This document shows positions 38,698 through 47,387 of a stretch of DNA of 64,000 bases, piece after piece. The notes under the pieces were generated by a model. It did not search any database. It was given only the letters and a program-made list of their open reading frames with translations, and was not told where the DNA came from. The translations under genes and the position numbers were made by a program. Positions within the stretch are counted from its first letter, which is position 1; each line of letters starts with the position of its first letter. This DNA comes from JAVBMU01 sp031552185. Lineage in GTDB: Bacteria > Actinomycetota > Actinomycetes > Actinomycetales > Cellulomonadaceae. The stretch covers positions 34,192 through 98,191 of the forward strand of contig JAVBMU010000100.1 in NCBI GenBank assembly GCA_031552185.1. Direction: 5' to 3'.

Positions 38698-40004
38698 GAG
38701 AGCACCCCCACGGCCTCCGGGGCGGCGGCCTCGGCGCCGGCCTCAGCATCCGCGGCGGCGGGGCCGGCGGCGATCACGGCGGCGGACTTGGCCAGCTCGC
38801 GCTCGACGGCGGCGAGCAGGCGCTCCTCGACGGCAGCGATGCCGATGTCCTGGATCAGCTCGGCGAAGAAGCCGCGCACCACCAGCCGGCGGGCCTCGGC
38901 CTCGGGGATGCCCCGGGCCTGCAGGTAGAAGAGCTGCTCGTCGTCGAACCGGCCGGTCGCCGAGGCGTGCCCGGCGCCGGCGATCTCGCCGGTCTCGATC
39001 TCGAGGTTCGGCACGGAGTCGGCGCGGGCGCCGTCGGTCAGCACGAGGTTGCGGTTCAGCTCGTAGGTGTCGGTGCCCTCGGCGTCGGCCTGAATCAGCA
39101 CGTCGCCGACCCACACCGTGTGCGCGCCCTCGCCCTGGAGGGCGCCCTTGTACGTGACCCGGGACTTGCAGCGCGGCACCGCGTGGTCGACGAACAGGCG
39201 GTGCTCCTGGTGCTGCCCGGCGTCGGCGAAGTACAGCCCGACGGATTCCACCTCCGCGCCCTCGCCGGTGAAGACGGCGTCGGGCGTGACCCGCACGACG
39301 TCGCCGCCGAGCGTGACCACGACGTGCTTGAGGGTGGCGTCCCGGCCGAGGCGGGCCCGGTGCGAGGCGGCGTGCACGGTGCCGACGGCCCAGTCGTGGA
39401 CGCTGACCACGGTCAGGTGCGCGTTGTCCTCGACCACCAGTTCGACGGTCTGGGTCACGGTCGCCGCGCCGACGTGATCGACGACGACGACGGCCTCTGC
39501 GTTCGGCTCGGCCCGCACCAGCAGGTGGGTCGCGGTCGGCTCGAGGGCGGTGCCCTCCACCCGCACGGACGTGACCTCGGTCGCGACCAGGGCGGCGGGC
39601 ACGGTGACCACGGTCGCCGCGTCGAAGGCGTTCCAGGCGACGACGGCGGTCCGGTCCCCAGGCCGACCGGCGGTACCCAGCCGGGCGTCGTCGCGCCCCA
39701 CGGTCTCGACCCGGATGCCGGGCGCGGGCTCGACCGCCACCCGCACGCTCCCGCCGCGCGCACCCGAGGCGACGGCGTCGGCGTCGAACAACGGCGCGAG
39801 CCGCGCGATCGGGGAGAACCGCCACTCCTCCTCCCGGCCGCCCGGCACGGGGATGTCGGCGAGGTCGAACGAGGTCAGCCGCTCGGCTCGCGAGCCCTGC
39901 GGCGCCGAGCCGGCGCCGTAGCCGTGCGAGTGCGCGCCGTCGGCGACGGCGCGCGAGTGGTCGGTGGACAGGCCGTTGGCCACGGTCGTCGCAGGGATGG
40001 TCAT
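38694..40004 (-). CDS. sufD: Fe-S assembly scaffold subunit SufD
   Basis: This is a 436-residue beta-helix protein of the SufBD family. It has VPGGREEEWRFSP near residue 52, the middle of the helix (TDGARADSVPNLEIETGEI), the histidine-containing AGHASATGRFDDEQLFYLQ, and the C-terminal AEARRLVVRGFFAELI. It forms SufBC2D with the neighbouring products. Its ATG shares a base with the sufB stop (TGATG). A 30-residue N-terminal extension is low-complexity. Confidence 0.95.
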   Translation of the reverse strand: MTIPATTVANGLSTDHSRAVADGAHSHGYGAGSAPQGSRAERLTSFDLADIPVPGGREEEWRFSPIARLAPLFDADAVASGARGGSVRVAVEPAPGIRVETVGRDDARLGTAGRPGDRTAVVAWNAFDAATVVTVPAALVATEVTSVRVEGTALEPTATHLLVRAEPNAEAVVVVDHVGAATVTQTVELVVEDNAHLTVVSVHDWAVGTVHAASHRARLGRDATLKHVVVTLGGDVVRVTPDAVFTGEGAEVESVGLYFADAGQHQEHRLFVDHAVPRCKSRVTYKGALQGEGAHTVWVGDVLIQADAEGTDTYELNRNLVLTDGARADSVPNLEIETGEIAGAGHASATGRFDDEQLFYLQARGIPEAEARRLVVRGFFAELIQDIGIAAVEERLLAAVERELAKSAAVIAAGPAAADAEAGAEAAAPEAVGVLS

Positions 40005-41515
40005 CAGCCGACGGACCCTTCCATCTGGAGTTCGATGAGGCGGTTGAGTTCGAGCGCGTATTCCATCGGCAGCTCGCGCGCGATGGGTTCGACGAAGCCG
40101 CGCACGATCATGGCCATGGCCTCGGTCTCGGGCAGGCCGCGCGACATCAGGTAGAACAGTTGGTCCTCGGAGACCCGGGAGACGGTGGCCTCGTGGCCCA
40201 TCGACACGTCGTCCTCGCGGACATCCACGTAGGGGTAGGTGTCGGAGCGGGAGATCTGGTCCACCAGCAGCGCGTCGCAGAGCACGTTGGACGCCGAGTG
40301 GGCCGAACCCTCCAGCACCTGGACCAGGCCGCGGTAGGAGGTCCGGCCGCCGCCGCGGGCGACGGACTTGCTGACGATTGACGACGACGTGTGCGGCGCG
40401 GCGTGGACCATCTTCGAGCCGGCGTCCTGGTGCTGGCCCTCGCCCGCGAAGGCGATGGACAGCGTCTCGCCCCGGGCGTGCTCACCGAGCAGGTAGATCG
40501 CCGGGTCCTTCATGGTCACCTTGGAGCCGATGTTGCCGTCGATCCACTCCATGGTCGCGCCCTCGGCGGCGGTGGCCCGCTTGGTGACCAGGTTGTACAC
40601 GTTGTTGGACCAGTTCTGGATGGTCGTGTACCGGACCCGGGCGTTCTTCTTGACGATGATCTCGACGACGGCGGCGTGCAGCGAGTCGCTGGAGTAGATC
40701 GGGGCGGTGCAGCCCTCGACGTAGTGCACGTAGGAGCCCTCGTCCGCGATGATCAGCGTCCGCTCGAACTGGCCCATGTTCTCCGTGTTGATCCGGAAGT
40801 AGGCCTGCAGCGGGATCTCGACGTGCACGCCCGGCGGCACGTAGACGAACGACCCGCCGGACCACACGGCCGAGTTCAGCGCGGCGAACTTGTTGTCCCC
40901 GGCCGGGATCACGGTGCCGAAGTACTCCTGGAAGAGTTCCGGGTGCTCGCGCAGGCCGGTGTCAGTGTCCAGGAAGATGACGCCCTGCGCGGCCAGGTCC
41001 TCGCGGATCTGGTGGTAAACGACCTCGGACTCGTACTGGGCCGCGACGCCCGCGACGAGGCGCTGCTTCTCCGCTTCCGGAATGCCCAGCTTGTCGTAGG
41101 TTGCCTTGATGTCCGCCGGCAGGTCCTCCCAGCTCGCCGCCTGCTTCTCGGTGGACCGTACGAAGTACTTGATGTGGTCGAAGTCGATGCCGGACAGGTC
41201 GGCGCCGAAGCTCGGCATCGGCTTCTTGGCGAACAGCCGCAGGGCCTTCAGGCGGGCCTTGAGCATCCACTCCGGCTCGTTCTTCATGGCTGAGATGTCC
41301 CGCACGACCGCCTCGGACAGGCCGCGCCGGGCGGAGGCCCCGGCGACGTCCGAGTCGTGCCAGCCGTACTCGTAGGCGCCGATCGACGCGATGATCTCGT
41401 CGTCGCTGCGCCGCTCGGATGCGGTGGCCGCGTTCGGTGCCGCTGGCACGGTCGGTGCCGCGGGAGTGAGGCCGGCTGCCTCGACGGCGTCGTGCGCCTG
41501 GGTCGGTGCGCTCAT
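40004..41515 (-). CDS. sufB: Fe-S assembly scaffold subunit SufB
   Basis: This is a 503-residue core scaffold on which 2Fe-2S or 4Fe-4S clusters are built. It has YEYGWHDSD near residue 50, FVYVPPGVHVEIPLQAYFR (about 225-243), YVHYVEGCTAPIY with the conserved Cys, and the C-terminal LPETEAMAMIVRGFVEPI. No intein interrupts it, unlike in M. tuberculosis. The start is one base after the sufR stop. Confidence 0.96.
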   Translation of the reverse strand: MSAPTQAHDAVEAAGLTPAAPTVPAAPNAATASERRSDDEIIASIGAYEYGWHDSDVAGASARRGLSEAVVRDISAMKNEPEWMLKARLKALRLFAKKPMPSFGADLSGIDFDHIKYFVRSTEKQAASWEDLPADIKATYDKLGIPEAEKQRLVAGVAAQYESEVVYHQIREDLAAQGVIFLDTDTGLREHPELFQEYFGTVIPAGDNKFAALNSAVWSGGSFVYVPPGVHVEIPLQAYFRINTENMGQFERTLIIADEGSYVHYVEGCTAPIYSSDSLHAAVVEIIVKKNARVRYTTIQNWSNNVYNLVTKRATAAEGATMEWIDGNIGSKVTMKDPAIYLLGEHARGETLSIAFAGEGQHQDAGSKMVHAAPHTSSSIVSKSVARGGGRTSYRGLVQVLEGSAHSASNVLCDALLVDQISRSDTYPYVDVREDDVSMGHEATVSRVSEDQLFYLMSRGLPETEAMAMIVRGFVEPIARELPMEYALELNRLIELQMEGSVG

Positions 41516-41516
41516 A

Positions 41517-42425
41517 TCAGTCCTTGGTCGCGGGATTCGGTGCGGATGGTCCCGTGCGGACGGCTCCGGCGTGGCCGGCTCCGGTGGGGACAGTTCCGGT
41601 GCTGCCGGCTCGGGGCCGCGGCAGGATCGGGATGGTCGTGGTGCAGGCGTGGGCGCCGGCCGCGATGGTCGACAGGCGTTGCACGTGGGTGCCGAGCAGG
41701 CGGGAGAACAGCCGCATCTCCTCGTCGCAGAGCGCCGGGAACTCGGCGGCGACCCGCTGCACGGGGCAGTGTCCCTGGCACAACTGGATGGTCGGGGCGC
41801 CCGGCACGGGCCGGACGCTCGCCGCGAAGCCCTCTTCGGTCAGGGCTTCGGCCAGGCGCCGGGCGCGTTCGGCGACGCCGATCACGGCGTCGCCGGGTTC
41901 GGTATCGGTGCGTCCGGCGTCAGTCGGTTCGATGCCGCCCGGTTCGATGCCGCCCGGTGCGCCGGCAAGTCGGGGCGCGTATCGCTCACCCGCGGCGGCG
42001 AACCTGCTGCGGGCGAACTCGAGCACCGCCTCCTCGCCGAGCGCCTGCTCCAGTCGGCGCAGGGCAGCGACGGCGATGTCCGAGTACGCCCCGGAGAGTT
42101 CGCTCTGGCCGCGCGCCGTCGTGACGTACGCCCGCGCCGGGCGGCCGCGGGTGCGCGGAGATGGCCGGACGTGCACCGCGATGAGGCCGTCCAATTCGAG
42201 CTGGGCCAAGTGCCGGCGGATCGCGGCCGGGGTGACGCCGAGGCGGCCGGCCAGGTCGGCCGCGGTGACGGGACCGACGCCGGCGATCAGTTCGAGGACT
42301 CGACCGCGCGCGGGGCCATCGGCCTCGCCGGCGTGCCGCAGGCCGGCGTCGCGGACGTCGCCCGGCGCGGCCTCGACGCGCCCGGCGTCCGCCCGTCCGG
42401 CGTCGCGCACAGCACTTCCCGTCAT
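41517..42425 (-). CDS. sufR: Fe-S cluster-sensing repressor of the suf operon
   Basis: This 302-residue protein has an N-terminal winged helix (VLELIAGVGPVTAADLAGRL, then GVTPAAIRRHLAQLELDGL). The C-terminal domain has the cluster cysteines in LCQGHCPVQ, FPALCDEE and AHACTTT. In the holo form SufR represses suf; loss of the cluster frees the operon. The ATG at 42425 follows GGGAGGTGAC. The central region (about 145-200) holds a less conserved low-complexity stretch with a repeated GGIEP. A CAAC-N6-GTTG site lies in its promoter. Confidence 0.93.
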   Translation of the reverse strand: MTGSAVRDAGRADAGRVEAAPGDVRDAGLRHAGEADGPARGRVLELIAGVGPVTAADLAGRLGVTPAAIRRHLAQLELDGLIAVHVRPSPRTRGRPARAYVTTARGQSELSGAYSDIAVAALRRLEQALGEEAVLEFARSRFAAAGERYAPRLAGAPGGIEPGGIEPTDAGRTDTEPGDAVIGVAERARRLAEALTEEGFAASVRPVPGAPTIQLCQGHCPVQRVAAEFPALCDEEMRLFSRLLGTHVQRLSTIAAGAHACTTTIPILPRPRAGSTGTVPTGAGHAGAVRTGPSAPNPATKD

Positions 42426-42506
42426 GTCACCTCCCCGATGGTCTGCCGCCGGGTGCCGGGTCGTCCGCACGATGCATCGCCGCCGGACATCCGGGCGCCC
42501 CTTCAC

Positions 42507-42535
42507 GTATTAGGCAACATTCTTGTTGCTTAATT
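42507..42535 (-). promoter_or_regulatory. sufR promoter with SufR operator (CAAC-N6-GTTG)
   Basis: TTAGGCAAC (42510-42518) and GTTGCTTAA (42525-42533) form an inverted repeat with one mismatch and a six-base spacer. The core CAAC-N6-GTTG is the pattern described for cyanobacterial SufR sites. On the minus strand TAATAC (42507-42512) is a good -10 box overlapping the repeat, so SufR would block transcription of the whole suf operon, with a leader of about 75 bases before sufR. Confidence 0.8.
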
Positions 42536-42668
42536 GCCGAAAAGCAAGCGAGGATACCCGCACGCTCGACCCCGGCGACGTTCACGCGGCATGGAGCGCC
42601 GGCGTCCTGGCCCGCCACGCCGAGCAGAACGTCGGCCGGGACCGGACGCGACCCGATCGAATCGGTGC

Positions 42669-44021
42669 CTAATCGCTCCGCACTGCGATGGCTGGGTGGA
42701 TGCGGGCGGCCCGCATGGCGGGGTACGCGGAGGCCAAGAACCCGACCACCCCACCGACGATCGGTCCCGCACCGAGCGTCCAGGGCTCCATGACGACGGA
42801 CCAGTGGTTGAAAGCGGCAACGCTCGTGGTGACGGCCGCCGCCAGCGCACTGCCGGTCAGGCCGCCGATCACGCCCACCACCAGGCCCTCGCACCAGAAG
42901 ACGGCAGAGACACCGGCGCGCGATGTGCCGAGCGCCCGCCGAAGCCCGATTTCGGCTGTTCGCGTGGTCACGGAGACCACCATCGCGTTGGCGATCAGCA
43001 AGGACGTCAACAGCAGCAAGAATGCGCCGATCCCACCGGCGAGCCGCCCGAGTTGCGTGTCGACGCCCCGCCGCAGCGTCGACAGGCTGACCACCTGGGA
43101 TGCCTGGAGCCGCTCTGGGGCGTCCGGGCGGATGGCCGTTCGGATCACCCGAGATACGGGCGCCCCCGCCCCTGGCTCAACTCGGAGGAGCATGACTGTG
43201 TTGGCATCGGAGGCTGCGAATGCCTCGGCCCGCGCATACGGAATGACGACGTAGGTCGAGAGGTCGACAGCGGCCTGCGGCGAGTCCTCGAGGAAGTCGA
43301 CGACCTGGTACCGAGTGCGCCCGAGCCGGACATGATGACCTGTCGGGTCACCGGAGACGGGCACGCCGAGCCGCTCGGCCGCTCGGCGCCCGAGAATCGC
43401 GATGTTCTCCTCGCCGCTGAGGAACCAGTCCCGGCCCGCCCGGAGCGACACTCCTGCGGCGTCGAGATAGCCGGGGGTGAGCCCGATCAGACGTAACGCG
43501 TCACCCGACGGTGATCCCGCTTCGAGTTCCACGGCGACGTCCTGCGTCTGCGGGACCTCCAGGCGGCGACCCGCCGCGACCACCAGATCGATCGCACCGG
43601 CGCGCCGTTCGGCATCGGGCGGGAAGTCGCGGCTGACGCCGCCGACCGCGGCTGCCGACCCGCCGTTGTCGGCATCGGCGCCGGACCCGGCAGCGTCCGG
43701 GACTCCGGCGTCAGCGGCTTCCGCGGCGTCGGCGGCTTCGGGGTCCGAATCCGCCGGTGACACCGTCACGGTCAGCAGATTGAGCGTCGCGGCGGCCATG
43801 TCGGCCCCGATCTGGCGGGCGGCCGTCGCCGAGATACCCACCGCAGCGAGCAGCGCGCCCGTGCTCAACGCAACAGCCACAATGATCAGCGCGGTGCGCG
43901 CCCGCCGCGCCGACAGTTCGAGGACGACGTCAGCGAGCACGTCCCGCCCGCGGGCCACCCGCCCTGCCCCGCCCCGCGCAACCGAACGCCGGCGCGCGCC
44001 GACCCGCCGGCCCACCTTCAC
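42669..44021 (-). CDS. MacB/FtsX-type ABC transporter permease
   Basis: This 450-residue permease has one N-terminal helix (about residues 40-65), a large outside domain (about 70-310) with an Ala/Asp-rich insertion near 90-130, and three C-terminal helices. The FtsX mark SVTTRTAEIGLRRALGTSRA follows helix 2. MacB-like transporters push substrates or signals across the envelope instead of importing. The GTG overlaps the ATPase gene stop (GTGA). It is the last gene of the five-gene cassette. Confidence 0.9.
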   Translation of the reverse strand: MKVGRRVGARRRSVARGGAGRVARGRDVLADVVLELSARRARTALIIVAVALSTGALLAAVGISATAARQIGADMAAATLNLLTVTVSPADSDPEAADAAEAADAGVPDAAGSGADADNGGSAAAVGGVSRDFPPDAERRAGAIDLVVAAGRRLEVPQTQDVAVELEAGSPSGDALRLIGLTPGYLDAAGVSLRAGRDWFLSGEENIAILGRRAAERLGVPVSGDPTGHHVRLGRTRYQVVDFLEDSPQAAVDLSTYVVIPYARAEAFAASDANTVMLLRVEPGAGAPVSRVIRTAIRPDAPERLQASQVVSLSTLRRGVDTQLGRLAGGIGAFLLLLTSLLIANAMVVSVTTRTAEIGLRRALGTSRAGVSAVFWCEGLVVGVIGGLTGSALAAAVTTSVAAFNHWSVVMEPWTLGAGPIVGGVVGFLASAYPAMRAARIHPAIAVRSD

Positions 44022-44710
44022 AACGCGACTCCGGCGGCCGGCCGCGGTGCGATCCTGCCCTCGTCGAGCGCGACCGAGCGGTCGGCCCAGCGGGCGATTC
44101 GCCGGTCGTGGGTGATGACGACGACGGCGACGCCCCGGCGGGCTGCTTCGTCGAACAACCCGAGGATGATCTCGGCGTTGACCTCGTCAAGGTTTCCGGT
44201 CGGTTCGTCCGCGAGCACGACCCGGGGATCAGTCGCAATCGCGCGGGCGATGGCGAGCCGCTGCTTCTCGCCCCCGGACAGCAGACGGCCCAGTCCCGAC
44301 GCCCGATGCACCAGGCCGACCCTGCGAAGGACGTCGGCGACGGCGCCGGGACGGTCGCGACGCGGCACGCCGTTGACGGCAAGCTTGAGGTCGATGTTCT
44401 GCGCAACGGTTCGATGTCCGAGGACGTGGGCGTCCTGAAAGACGAAACCGAGAGCCTGGGCACGCACGCGGTCGCGTTCACGCGGCGAGAGTCCGGCCGT
44501 CGACTCACCCAGAAGTTGGTACCCACCCGCATCGGGCTCATCGAGCAGCCCGAGGACGTTCAGCAAGGTCGACTTGCCCGAACCCGATCGGCCGATGATT
44601 GCCACCCGCTCCCCCGCCCGGACATCGAGGTCGACCCCGCGCAGGGCCTGCACCGGCGGCACCGTCGCATACGTCTTGACGATGCCCCTCGCCCTGATCG
44701 CCGCCGTCAT
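44018..44710 (-). CDS. MacB/LolD-type ABC transporter ATPase
   Basis: This is a 230-residue ATPase with Walker A GRSGSGKSTLLN (about residues 40-51), Q-loop GFVFQDAHVL, signature LSGGEKQRLAIARAI, Walker B VVLADEPTGNLD and H-loop VITHDRR. The ADEPTGNLD form is typical of MacB/LolD/FtsE. Starts and stops overlap both neighbours by four bases. It should energise the permease encoded next. Confidence 0.93.
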   Translation of the reverse strand: MTAAIRARGIVKTYATVPPVQALRGVDLDVRAGERVAIIGRSGSGKSTLLNVLGLLDEPDAGGYQLLGESTAGLSPRERDRVRAQALGFVFQDAHVLGHRTVAQNIDLKLAVNGVPRRDRPGAVADVLRRVGLVHRASGLGRLLSGGEKQRLAIARAIATDPRVVLADEPTGNLDEVNAEIILGLFDEAARRGVAVVVITHDRRIARWADRSVALDEGRIAPRPAAGVAL

Positions 44711-46014
44711 GGCGTCCCGTGCACGAGCACGCGCTCGCCGAGAGCCAGTCTCCCGGTCACGAACGCGTATCCGTCCGCCGTTCGATCGACTTCGACCCGA
44801 ACCTCACGCGCTGCCGAGCCCGCCAGCACGACGACGTAGTGGTTGTCACCCGACTCGCGCACGGCAACAAGGGGAACGGCAACACCCTTCGTGGGCTTGC
44901 CTCGATCCGGGAGGCGGACCAACACGGCCTGCCCGTCGCCGAACTTGGCCCGCGCCGGCTCTTCGAGCGTCACGGTGATGTCGTAGCCCGGCAGACTCGA
45001 TGTCTCGTCTGCCGCCCGGAACTCGCCGACGGCCGCAATCCGGCCGGCAACGGAGCGCCGCTGGTCCGTCGTCGGCGCCACCTGCACGGTGACTCCGCGA
45101 GCGAAGACGGCGGCATCCTTGACTCCGACCCGAGCGGTGACGGTGAGGACACCGGCACGCAGAGTCGCCACCGAGTTGTCCTCGCTCGGCACGGCCCCGA
45201 CCGGCAGGACGGACACAACCTCGGAGCCTGCTGCGTCAACCGCCTGGATCTCGGCCATGGGCAGTGGAGTCGCCGCCGCCAATTCCGCGTCCGCGACCGC
45301 CTGGCGCGCCGCCGCCAACGTCTCCTCTTTGCCGCCGGGTGGCGACGCTTGGACCTTCCGCAACACCGAGCGGGCCTCGGCGAGCGCATCAGCCGCCTCG
45401 GGCGGCACCAGCGGCGGGGCCATCCCCACCGACCGGAAGAGGTCGCGCACCGCGCGGGCGGTGCCGACTCCGTAGCTTCCGTCCACTGCGCCCGAGTAGA
45501 AACCGATGGTCTGCAAGGCTTGCTGAACGGCCCGGACGTCGGCCCCCGAGTCCTCGGGATGCAGGTCCCGATAGAGCCGGAACGGCAAAGCCAATGCGAC
45601 GATCGGCCGACCGTTGACCTCCATCAGCACCTGACCCGACCGCAGGACGGCACCCGGTTCGCGGTGATGCGCGGTGACCACGACGCCGGCCGCCTCAGCC
45701 ACGACCGGCGCGACCTTGACCGCTGTACCGGCTGCGGCGACCCCGGCGGCTTCCGCCACGGGCGGGGTGTAGGTACGGGTCTGGACGGGGGCCGTGACCA
45801 CCGGATCGGCGCGGGAATTCTCTTCAGCCGCGTCCCAGGGCGAGCGCACCAGGCGCCCGGCCAGAAAAGCGGCAATCGCGCAGACCACACATGCGGCGAT
45901 CCAGATCGCCAACCAGCGTGGCGGCGGGGTCCGAACCACCGCCCCGCCGCCGGCAATCGAATCTTCGCCCCCGCCTGGCAGCGCCGGGTGCGGACCCCCG
46001 ACGGACTCCCTCAC
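44707..46014 (-). CDS. Membrane fusion protein with peptidoglycan-binding domain
   Basis: This 435-residue protein has a single membrane helix near residues 34-52. Outside it has a lipoyl/barrel-sandwich hybrid part split by a peptidoglycan-binding domain (about 150-195: SGADVRAVQQALQTIGFYSG, then YGVGTARAVRDLF) and a helical hairpin. C-terminal beta-barrel parts (GRIAAVGEFRA, GQAVLVRLPDRG) are like HlyD/MacA adaptors. In Gram-positives such proteins link an ABC exporter to the cell wall. The GTG start and the stop overlap both neighbours. Confidence 0.87.
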   Translation of the reverse strand: MRESVGGPHPALPGGGEDSIAGGGAVVRTPPPRWLAIWIAACVVCAIAAFLAGRLVRSPWDAAEENSRADPVVTAPVQTRTYTPPVAEAAGVAAAGTAVKVAPVVAEAAGVVVTAHHREPGAVLRSGQVLMEVNGRPIVALALPFRLYRDLHPEDSGADVRAVQQALQTIGFYSGAVDGSYGVGTARAVRDLFRSVGMAPPLVPPEAADALAEARSVLRKVQASPPGGKEETLAAARQAVADAELAAATPLPMAEIQAVDAAGSEVVSVLPVGAVPSEDNSVATLRAGVLTVTARVGVKDAAVFARGVTVQVAPTTDQRRSVAGRIAAVGEFRAADETSSLPGYDITVTLEEPARAKFGDGQAVLVRLPDRGKPTKGVAVPLVAVRESGDNHYVVVLAGSAAREVRVEVDRTADGYAFVTGRLALGERVLVHGTP

Positions 46015-46949
46015 AGCGCCCCGTGCTCGGCGAGGTACGACTTCGCCTGGAGCCGGAGGGCATCCATGCGCTCCTTTTGCGCGCTCAACTCAGTCGCGTA
46101 CTTCTCGATGATCGGCGCCTGGGCAGCCGCCACAATGTCGGCCATCCGGCGAATCAGATCGACCCGATCCTTGCAGGCCACCACCTGCAGGGCGAGTTCG
46201 ATCTGCTCGGCCGAAATCGCTGCGAAGTCGGCTCCCTTCACTGCGAAGACCAGTTCGGGGTGCGGTTCGAGGCCCTTGCTCGCCAGGCACGTGTGGTACT
46301 CGCCGATCGCGGTGCGCGCCGCGTCGCCGGCGATCGCCGACTCCGAGGCATCGCTCAACGCCTGCGCCCAGGGCCCGCCCCGAAAGACCCGGCCCAGATC
46401 GAACTGCTTCCATTGCTCGGACTTACGACAATCGAACGCAATTCGTTGCTCCTGTTGCGGCAGATCGCCAACGAACCGTTCCGGTGGACGGGGCGTCGAT
46501 GCCGGCGATCCGCCGTCGACATCGACATTGTTTGCGCGCAAGTCCTCCGTCGGGCTCGGCCGCACGAAACCGAACTTGCTCGCCTGGTCAACGGTCCACA
46601 CGCCGAACTCCTGACTGACGTCGTAGAGCGGCTGCTGCGGTAAGTCCAGCGGCGAATAGTCGACCCCCTTCGCCGACGCGCACGCCCACTCCACGTGGCT
46701 GGCCGCGCTCGTTGCCAAGTTCTGGTCATTCGTCGATGGCCGCGCGTACCTGTCCGTCGGCAACAGAATTGTGCCCCGCGCCGGATCCACCTCGGCCGTC
46801 ACGTCAATATCGGTGTTGCCGCGGGTCGATTGAGAAGAGGTCCCAGCCGGGACAGGGTCATGGCCGTCCGATCCGCATCCGGCAGCCACAAGGCATACCC
46901 CGAGGAGCGCCAGGGCCGGTCGGCACGCAAGCCGGTAGCGCCGGATCAC
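46011..46949 (-). CDS. Secreted lipoprotein of unknown function
   Basis: This is a 312-residue protein with an Arg-rich start, a hydrophobic stretch and a lipobox-like VAAGC with Cys25, so it should be lipid-anchored outside the membrane. The mature part has several Cys (VEWACAS, FDCRKS, EYHTCLAS, VVACKD), which could form two disulfides, and a long C-terminal helix. No family was recognised. It is translationally coupled to both the small secreted protein and the membrane fusion protein, so it probably acts as a substrate-binding or signalling part of the same system. Confidence 0.8.
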   Translation of the reverse strand: MIRRYRLACRPALALLGVCLVAAGCGSDGHDPVPAGTSSQSTRGNTDIDVTAEVDPARGTILLPTDRYARPSTNDQNLATSAASHVEWACASAKGVDYSPLDLPQQPLYDVSQEFGVWTVDQASKFGFVRPSPTEDLRANNVDVDGGSPASTPRPPERFVGDLPQQEQRIAFDCRKSEQWKQFDLGRVFRGGPWAQALSDASESAIAGDAARTAIGEYHTCLASKGLEPHPELVFAVKGADFAAISAEQIELALQVVACKDRVDLIRRMADIVAAAQAPIIEKYATELSAQKERMDALRLQAKSYLAEHGAL

Positions 46950-47227
46950 TTGCAGTTGAGGAAGTAGTAGCTGCGAATCTGCCCGTCAAAGGAGACGCCT
47001 GCACCATCAAAACCAGCGCCGTTCGACAGCTTCGGGTCGCGATAGTTCCTGGTGGTCGCTTGGCTATCCAGCGTGAATCGCTTGCCGGTGTCCGTTCCGT
47101 AGGAGTTCGTGAGGACACAAGCCGCGCCGCTCGGACAACTCGACAACGCCGATGCCGGGGCCGCTCCGACCCCGACGACCATCAAAAGACTCAGCGCGCC
47201 ACCAGTCACCAAACGCTTGAAATTCAT
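46946..47227 (-). CDS. Small secreted cysteine-containing protein (I36-inhibitor-like)
   Basis: This 93-residue preprotein has a standard signal peptide (residues 1-27, cut after ASA). The mature 66 residues hold three Cys: SSCPSGAACVL near the start and the last-but-one residue. The start resembles the CPxGxxC entry of peptidase-inhibitor I36/crystallin-like proteins, but the match is short. It heads the five-gene cassette, so it could be the exported product or a sensor ligand. A GGTGA site lies before the ATG. Confidence 0.7.
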   Translation of the reverse strand: MNFKRLVTGGALSLLMVVGVGAAPASALSSCPSGAACVLTNSYGTDTGKRFTLDSQATTRNYRDPKLSNGAGFDGAGVSFDGQIRSYYFLNCK

Positions 47228-47254
47228 ACTAATTCACCATTCCATGCCTTGGGC

Positions 47255-47263
47255 CGTATATAT
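47255..47263 (-). promoter_or_regulatory. Putative promoter of the five-gene cassette
   Basis: GATATATAC on the minus strand lies 27 bases before the ATG at 47227, in the most AT-rich stretch of the neighbourhood. Being farther from the start, it fits a normal leadered mRNA with a ribosome site, unlike many other genes here. Confidence 0.5.
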
Positions 47264-47375
47264 CATCGAACGCGGCAATCGTAGTATGTGGGCTTCGAAC
47301 GGTCAAGCCATACCTTCTCACCTCGCCGGAGAAGTTCAGCCGTGAGCGACGTCTTCGACCCGTGACCCCGGGTCG

Positions 47376-47381
47376 TAAGAT
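47376..47381 (+). promoter_or_regulatory. -10 element of the DrrAB-like ABC operon (leaderless)
   Basis: TAAGAT six bases before the ATG at 47388, with a -35-like TTCGAC at 47354-47359 and a 16-base spacer. Confidence 0.55.
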
Positions 47382-47387
47382 GCCGCC

